From Pseudofabraea citricarpa (Eukaryota; Ascomycota; Leotiomycetes; Helotiales; Dermateaceae), in assembly GCA_029641185.1 (NCBI GenBank), contig JAPWGK010000019.1, forward strand, positions 1-64,000: a stretch of 64,000 nt of DNA, in the 5' to 3' direction. The notes beneath the pieces are model-generated. The model did not search any database, had not been told where the DNA came from, and worked only from the letters and a program-made list of their open reading frames with translations. The translations under genes and the position numbers were made by a program. This document shows, in pieces, positions 57,992 to 64,000 of this stretch; positions within the stretch are counted from its first letter, which is position 1, and each line of letters begins with the position of its first letter.

Positions 57992-58415
57992 GGCGGCCAG
58001 GTGCTGAAGGAGAGTGTGGAAGAGGATGTAGGGAGGTGGACGATTGTTGAGGAAAGTCGGATTTATCGCTATTTATTTGCCAGGGGGGTGAGGCCACAAT
58101 TGAGCATCGGATATTGCAGAATCCGCCTTTGCCAGCACCCAATGGAATCAGGCGACGGGAGAAACAAAGGGTCTGACTGGCAAAGACTGGGTCCCCGGCT
58201 GATGCGACTCAGGAACGCTTGGGGGCGAAGTCAAATCCACCACCAGCACCACTCTGCGATGATTACATAATCCAGCGGGATCTAGGGATTTGGCTCCTGT
58301 TGCCCTGTAGCTTCTCCTGGGCGGGATTTGTCTGGCGGTGACTTCTTTTTTCCCTCCTGGCCTTTTGCACTGCCGGGGTCAACATTCCCCCCCAACCAGC
58401 CCTGGTCTGACTTTT

Positions 58416-58421
58416 CACGTG
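58416..58421. promoter_or_regulatory. CACGTG E-box in the ERG25/ERG1 promoter
   Basis: A perfect palindromic CACGTG in the context TTTTCACGTGGGAAA, about 310 bp upstream of the ERG1 ATG. Basic helix-loop-helix factors, including SREBP types, can bind such boxes. Significance is inferred from position only. Confidence 0.4.
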
Positions 58422-58446
58422 GGAAACGGCTCGATCATTGGAGAGA

Positions 58447-58457
58447 ATCATCCCACC
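58447..58457 (+). promoter_or_regulatory. candidate sterol regulatory element
   Basis: ATCATCCCACC matches, base for base, the fungal SREBP (SrbA) consensus as I recall it: R-TCA-[TCG]-[CG]-CCAC-Y. It lies about 270 bp upstream of ERG1 and 455 bp upstream of ERG25, so it could serve both. SrbA-type factors activate these two oxygen-requiring steps when sterol or oxygen is low. Confidence 0.5.
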
Positions 58458-58727
58458 CGGTCATCGCCTCTGCCCAATCTTACTCCCAGCTGATGCTACC
58501 GCAATCTTTTAATCGTTCGACCTCACACCATCATGCATCTCAGATCATTCTGGAGCTGTTGATATTGTTTGTTCCGAGAAGCTAATCCTAAATATCACCT
58601 CAGTTTTCTACTTCACTCTCTACCGAATACTTCATAATCAGTCGACGCGGCTCATTCAACATCCGCGCCTCCCTCCTGCCTCCCTCCTGCCTCCCTCTCT
58701 GCCATTGACCCTTCTACATACGCAACG

Positions 58728-60218
58728 ATGCCTGAGTCCATACAACAAAATCACGAGAAGCGACGACGTCTCTACCACGAGGCAGATGTGGTAGTGGTTG
58801 GTGCTGGTGTTTTTGGTTGTGCAATTGCCTTTGCGCTCTCCAAGCAGGGACGCAGTGTCCTACTCCTTGAAAGATGGCTGAAAGAGCCGGATCGTATAGT
58901 CGGAGAGCTCCTCCAACCTGGCGGAGTTTCTGCGCTGGAGAAGCTTGGCCTAGCGCATTGTCTGGAGGATATTGATGCAATTCCAGTCAAGGGCTACGAT
59001 GTGATATACTATGGAACCGAGGTCGAGATCCCATACCCTGAGAATGCGGGTGGGTTGTATAAGGGCGTATGTGCAGGATCTGAAAACAAGAGCAGGAGGC
59101 CAGAAGGACGGAGTTTCCACCATGGAAGATTCATCTCCCAATTACGCAAAGCGTGCGCTGCGCAGCCCAACATTACAATTGTCGAAACCGAGGTCACTTC
59201 GACCATTTCCAGCACATACAGCCCTCAGATCCTTGGAGTGGAATCGCGCACTACCAATCCCTCCACGGGAGAGAAAGAGCACGACTGCTATTTTGGACAG
59301 CTCACAATAATCGCTGATGGCTACGCTTCAAAATTCCGAAAGCAATACCACAAACATGCGCCCATTGTCAAGAGCAAATTCTATGCGCTTGAGTTGATTG
59401 ATTGCCCGATGCCAGCACCTAATCATGGTATTGTTATTCTTGGCGACTCGGCACCTGTCCTTCTTTACCAGATTGGTACCCACGAGACTCGAGCATTGAT
59501 CGATATTCCAGATAACCTACCAACTACTACTGTCGAAGCTGGAGGTGTGCGAGCACATATCAAGAATGTCGTTCTTCCCTCACTACCGAAGCAAGTTCAA
59601 CCATGCTTTGCAAAGGCACTAGAAGACGGCAAGATCCCCAAAAGCATGCCAAACAGTTTCTTACCACCCAGCCAGCAGATGGAGAAGGGAATGGTAATGC
59701 TAGGCGATGCAATGAACATGCGGCATCCATTGACTGGCGGAGGAATGACGGTAGCATTTAACGATGTTGTCTTGCTTGCTGCACTCCTCGCTCCAGAACG
59801 AATTCCAAGTTTAAGCGATACCGCCGCTGTGCAACAAGCGATGAAAGAGTTCCACTGGAAGCGCAAGGGCCTCTCATCAATCATCAATATCTTGGCAATG
59901 GCTTTGTATAGTCTCTTTGCCGCAAACGACCGACAACTGAAAGCTCTTCAGAAGGGATGCTTTTCCTATTTCCAACGAGGTGGCAACTGCATCGATGGTC
60001 CTGTCGGACTATTAGCTGGCATCATCCGTCAACCCTTTGTCTTGTTCTACCACTTCTTTGCCGTTGCCCTCCTCTCAATTTGGATTGTCTTTAAGGAGGT
60101 CATGGGTGGTCTGACAGGATTATGGAAACTCCCTGTCGCACTTTGGGAGAGCATCTTGATTTTCTACAAAGCCTGCATCGTTATCTTCCCCTTTATCTTT
60201 AGCGAGGTTCGAAGCTGA
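58728..60218 (+). CDS. ERG1: squalene epoxidase (monooxygenase)
   Basis: Single exon, 496 aa. The FAD-dependent ER enzyme converts squalene to 2,3-oxidosqualene and is the target of allylamine antifungals. The Rossmann motif ADVVVVGAGVFGCAIAFAL (about residues 19-37) with the acidic end of strand 2 in LLLERW, the GELLQPGG segment, the DG motif LTIIADGYASKFR and the FAD-ribityl GD motif MLGDAMNMRHPLTGGGMT (Asp327) are all present. The C-terminal 90 residues are hydrophobic (FVLFYHFFAVALLSIWIVF), as in fungal enzymes anchored in the ER. The start follows a pyrimidine-rich leader and the sequence begins MPESIQQNHEKRRR. Divergent partner of ERG25. Confidence 0.96.
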   Translation: MPESIQQNHEKRRRLYHEADVVVVGAGVFGCAIAFALSKQGRSVLLLERWLKEPDRIVGELLQPGGVSALEKLGLAHCLEDIDAIPVKGYDVIYYGTEVEIPYPENAGGLYKGVCAGSENKSRRPEGRSFHHGRFISQLRKACAAQPNITIVETEVTSTISSTYSPQILGVESRTTNPSTGEKEHDCYFGQLTIIADGYASKFRKQYHKHAPIVKSKFYALELIDCPMPAPNHGIVILGDSAPVLLYQIGTHETRALIDIPDNLPTTTVEAGGVRAHIKNVVLPSLPKQVQPCFAKALEDGKIPKSMPNSFLPPSQQMEKGMVMLGDAMNMRHPLTGGGMTVAFNDVVLLAALLAPERIPSLSDTAAVQQAMKEFHWKRKGLSSIINILAMALYSLFAANDRQLKALQKGCFSYFQRGGNCIDGPVGLLAGIIRQPFVLFYHFFAVALLSIWIVFKEVMGGLTGLWKLPVALWESILIFYKACIVIFPFIFSEVRS

Positions 60219-60555
60219 GGAACAAGCGGCTGGTCTTGTCGTAAGATGGAAATTAGGCATTGGTTGCCGTGGCTTGCTCTCTTTCTTTCATGAAATTGGG
60301 CGTTGTTTGTGTGATACCTCAGCGAGCATGGGATTGGCGTTTGAAAAGATCAAACTCATACAGTAGTGTAGTTTTAGATATGTCTAACTAGTAATAATTA
60401 TAATGCATATTACGTTCACAAGTTTCCATGGGCAGTTTACGAAAAATGGTAATGGTATCTTCTGGTCTTATTTTCCTCTAACCACACTTCCGGCTTCTTT
60501 TTTTGCACGGAAATATACAGTGTTTGGCACCATCCTTGAGCGATATGATATGCCT
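60219..60555. other. convergent intergenic region
   Basis: 337 bases between the 3' ends of ERG1 and ALG5. AT-rich in the middle, no gene seen. Confidence 0.6.
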
Positions 60556-61880
60556 TTATCTTCTTTTGTAAACACCAATCATCCAGCTGGCTCTCAGCAA
60601 TGCCAATCCCCAAGCCATTCCCAGGCTATCCCACATCACATTTAACTTACTCCCACCGACCTCCTTCCAGCCGATGGGGACTTCAGCAACCTGAATTCCA
60701 TTGTTCCCAGGCGCACTCTCAGCCAGCATGAGCATTTCCACATCGAAGATCCAGCCTTCGGCGTGCATGTACGGTATGATATGCGGCAGCGAAGTGCGCG
60801 AGAACAGCTTAAATCCACACTGGGTATCCCTAATCCTCGACGTCGCAGGCGGGGTGAGCAGTCGCAGTAACAGATGGAAAGAATGCATGAGGGTATTTCG
60901 CAATGCGGATCGCTGTGGGATATGGTCAGTTTTAGGTTCGGAGGGTAGATTCGGATTGAGATTGGGATTTACTTTGACGACCGCTTCGCTGCCCACCAGG
61001 TGAGCTCGACTTCCTACCGCGACACTGCGTCCTGAACCGTCGGCCACCCCTTTGCATCCCTCGACCAGTTTCGTGAGATCTCCGAACTTGGACGCTCCGT
61101 CTGCGTCGGCGAATACGCTATATGCTCCTCGTACGTGTCGGAACCCGTGCGTGACGGCTCCGCCTTTGCCTCGATTGTCCTTGAGCGTCACGACTCGCAG
61201 GATATCATGCAGGCCGTTCTTCTTGGAGAAGGCCAATGCCACCTCGACCGTCTTGTCTTTGCTCCCGTCATTGATGAGCAGGATCTCGTAGCCGCCGATT
61301 CCTGGCGCCCGCGGTCTGGTCGTGTTCCTCTGCTTCAGACCCCCGTTTCCGTTGCCGTTGCCATTGGCTTGTGATTTTGCCGGTGACCGTCCATATTCGG
61401 CATCTAAATACTCCATGGCTTCCTGTAGCATCTCTTCTAATCGCTCTTCTTCGTTGTATGCCGGAACTACCACGCTCATTTCCACCTCGGCCTCACCAAT
61501 CGCGCCCGTATCCTCCGAGTAATCCCCTGCGGCCTCGGTCTTTCTGCGTTGTAGCAGCCATTCATCATGCCAACACGGTAGAGCCTTTGGAGAAGTGATG
61601 GAGCCATCTGGAGACGTAGTGATGTATGACTTCTCCGAGGAATGCGAGGGGCGCGGAAATGGCGCGAGGAAGGATATAGAAGTGTATGTCTAATATTCCG
61701 ATTCGTCAATCCCAGTGCAAAAATGAGCCAATTCATTGAGTGGGCGGCGCTACTTACAAGGACGCAAACGGATATAACAGCAGCCACGAGGGCGAAAGCC
61801 AGCACTGGCCATGGGGTTTCTAGAGCTGTAGAATAGAGCGTCCACAGCAGGCGCGCCGGAATCTCAAAGAGGCCAGCCAT
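60556..61880 (-). CDS. ALG5: dolichyl-phosphate beta-glucosyltransferase
   Basis: Exons 61880-61758, 61689-60973 and 60912-60556 give 398 aa. Introns are 68 nt (GTAAGT..TTAG) and 60 nt (GTAAAT..CACAG). It transfers glucose from UDP-glucose to dolichyl phosphate at the ER membrane, the donor for Alg6, Alg8 and Alg10. One N-terminal transmembrane helix (PVLAFALVAAVISVCVL) is followed by the GT2 fold: SVVVPAYNEEERLEEM, LLINDGSKD (about 179-187), DNRGKGGAV, and FADADG with the metal-binding DAD at 236-238. RDTQCGFKLFSR and GWIFDVEMLMLAE are diagnostic of Alg5. The second intron is a multiple of three and stop-free. It is inferred because removing it restores the conserved join AVVK-RSALRN. A Gly/Asn-rich insert (GNGNGNGG) follows the first motif. 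Confidence 0.94.
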
Positions 61881-64000
61881 TGTCCGTAGAATGAGGGCGA
61901 GCGGAGAAAGGAAACGTGAGCAAGAGGGAAGAAAAAGAAGGATTGGCGATTTCTTATTGACGATGATGGGACAGCGTTTCCCGAACCATTGAGAAGGCGC
62001 GAAGCGGCATTCAAATCAGCGGGAGCGGTAGATTGCGCATGTGCCTGCAGAGGGGGACTTTGTTTCTAAATATACAATTGGAGATGGGTAATAGGGAGGA
62101 TGGGAGTAGTGTCGTCGTAGGAGTCGTCGTACGTATCATCCGTGGGGCCTTGCGCAGCAGCTCATCATAACACGGTTGTGCTTGGAGAGTAGCCTCGTTT
62201 ACGGCTCCTTTTCTACGTGGCTTGTATGGATCGCTTTGGACCCCCGCAACATTTGCCGGTTGGTAGGACTAAGGCAAGGCTCGCACGGATGAACTACCAA
62301 AGCCTTGTGAAGGAGGCTGAGGAAGTTATCTCCCGACTAGCTATCAGGACCTCTCTGGCTTTTTGGGTTCTCTCTCCTGAAATTATAATTCTATTTAGTT
62401 TTATTAACTAGAAATTAAAATTACCACTGAGCTGGCGAGGCTCCCCGGCAAGATAAAGTTGACAAATGACGCCCGTGGCAACCAGGAATTCTGGTCTGGA
62501 TATAGCACTCTCCCCTGAAAGTGCTTCAGCGTATTTTTGTCTAATTTTGTTTGATTGAAAATATATTGACAAGTTGTAGTCCTCTTGAATTTCTAAGAGA
62601 GAAAGAGGAGATGTTTTCGCCTACAGGGCTTTGGAGATGTATGTAGGCCGTTGGCTCTCGACCTAGATTATGTGTTTTATTTCAAAGATGTGGCAGTGCT
62701 AGAGAAGGATGGTAACAAGCGATTCGAATTTACTCTGTAATCGAGTAGAAGAAATTGTTTGGATTCTTATTTCTTTTCTTCTTTTCTTCCCAATAGGAAT
62801 TTGTGGCGATACAAGCGAGCGTAGAAGAAGAAGCAGAGGAAGCAAAAGAAGAGGAGAAAGCAGAGAAAGAAAAAGAAGATAAGAAACGGAGAAACGGAGA
62901 AACGGAAAAGCGGTAAAGTGATGTTCAGCAATAGATTGTAAACTTCTAGCTTGATTGGAAGTTACAAGCTTATGGAAGAACCCGTATGGAGGCTGAGCCG
63001 TATTAGCGATATAGCAAGAACACCGCCCATTTTCCGCAAACAGCTTTTTAACGTAGCTTTCGCAGCGGCTTCTACTGTAGCCAAATAATTTTCTATAAAC
63101 TTCGAGATCCTCTTGCTTGGCTTGACACGTGTTTCCATTGTTAATAGAAATATGTAACTACACAATAGAAAGAGAGATACTCGGAATGAGTACTGGTTTT
63201 CAAATCGATTTATACTCGGTATATTGTTAAAGAGAAAGCAAACACCTCAGAGTGTCGTAGCTATAAGACTCTTTTCACAATATTATCATGGTACTGCTGG
63301 AAGCTCCAAGTAAATAATATTCATTACCCTTAGGATAGTCTTTCTGATTCTTTCTAGGGGACGGAATTGACCCAGATGGTGGAATCCCCATTTATTTTAG
63401 TGGCAGTCTCATGATAGTGCTAAATAGCACGAAAGTTAGCAAGGAATTACTCGTTCAGAATCGGTAATTCGAGAGGTACATTGCTATGACCAAGACGCAT
63501 GACTCGACACAGGCATTCGAACCTGTTATTGCACCACAGCACCGCATGCAGCGAGCGAGTTTAGTAATCTCGTGGAACTTTGCTTTGATCTAGTCCAAGT
63601 AAACATACTTTGATAACACGTTCTTATCGCTCATATACGTATGCTCTCACATCACGCAGGTAATAGGGGTCGAGGAAAATGATGCATCAACTCTTGAGAG
63701 CCCCTTCTTTTCCTCTATCAAGTGTTCTATAACAACATCAAAATCAAACGAACTTCATCAACGCAAGCACACGCAAAAATACCACGTATTATCGCGCGGG
63801 GAGTAAACTCAATCCCCTAAGAGGAAATAAAGAGCTAGTAAATTCTAAAATAGTAAAATTAAATTTGTGGAGTAAAAGGCTTTGCGTCACTCCGTCGGTA
63901 CCAGAGACACGGGATAACACGCTATAGGTCTTGAGACGAATAATCTACTTTATAACTCCCCATTCTTATAAACGACGCGCCGCTGGATAAGGTTGTTGTA
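61881..64000. other. gene-poor right end
   Basis: About 2.1 kb upstream of ALG5. No gene is firmly supported. A 3' exon-like tract of Glu/Lys codons lies at 62797-62916 after a pyrimidine-rich CCAATAG, and a 58-codon minus-strand frame lies at about 62962-63138. Neither has a recognisable family. Small AT-rich patches occur at 62385-62425 and 63820-63870. Confidence 0.45.

Larger units (their letters stand above)
57992..58727. promoter_or_regulatory. shared divergent promoter of ERG25 and ERG1
   Basis: 736 bases between the two start codons. Pyrimidine-rich tracts precede the ERG1 ATG (CCTCCTGCCTCCCTC repeats at about 58668-58700). A CACGTG and an SREBP-like site are listed separately. No other gene is present. 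Confidence 0.8.

Noticed and set aside
62962..63165. 67-codon minus-strand frame with METRVKPSKRISKFIENYL
   Set aside because: It reads like a protein for about 30 residues, but there is no family match, partner exon or conserved motif to support it.

Overview
The window is nuclear DNA of a filamentous ascomycete (Pezizomycotina). A Leotiomycetes-like fungus is my guess, not something the sequence proves. The reasons are short spliceosomal introns (mostly 47-80 nt, with GT..AG ends and CTRAY-like branch sites), a HET-domain gene, a WSC-domain surface protein, ergosterol genes, intron-containing tRNA genes and an AT-rich block with the C-to-T damage left by repeat-induced point mutation (RIP). 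I joined exons by reading splice sites and frames by hand, so exon limits are predictions.

Layout. 1-6890 is an extremely AT-rich block almost without CpA/TpG dinucleotides. It holds the ruin of a Ty3/gypsy chromovirus (end of reverse transcriptase, RNase H, integrase, chromodomain), a 101-bp tandem repeat with palindromes, and further unidentifiable repeat debris. 8707-10999 is a three-exon HET-domain gene on the minus strand, with a 411-bp inverted-repeat element directly upstream of its start codon. 12251-18502 holds a GNAT acetyltransferase, a KANL3/TEX30-type alpha/beta hydrolase, an ORF broken by one amber stop, and an APH-family kinase-like protein. 20234-30109 holds a WSC membrane protein and a kelch-propeller membrane protein transcribed divergently across 5.1 kb of non-coding DNA, which contains a hAT-type MITE with an 8-bp target duplication. 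30876-31792 has two intron-containing tRNA genes, Lys(CTT) and Ile(AAT). 34177-43842 has an MFS transporter with a probable microexon, a small tail-anchored-looking membrane protein, a pirin, and a long Ser/Thr-rich secreted protein. 45748-51725 has an RRT8/LDS-like membrane protein, an NmrA-like NAD(P)-binding protein and PAPS reductase (MET16). 53268-55425 is a 2OG-Fe(II)-oxygenase-like gene that seems to lack its HxD metal motif. 55989-61880 is a compact metabolic block: pterin-4a-carbinolamine dehydratase, ERG25, ERG1 and ALG5.

How the genes relate. The clearest functional link is the head-to-head pair ERG25/ERG1, two oxygen-consuming steps of ergosterol synthesis. They share a 736-bp intergenic region containing a site that fits the SREBP (SrbA) consensus as I remember it. 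MET16 serves sulfate assimilation, ALG5 dolichol-linked glycosylation, and the WSC, kelch and Ser/Thr-rich proteins belong to the cell surface. The left end behaves as a transposon-rich, RIP-damaged compartment with a HET gene at its edge. The right two thirds is ordinary gene-bearing euchromatin.
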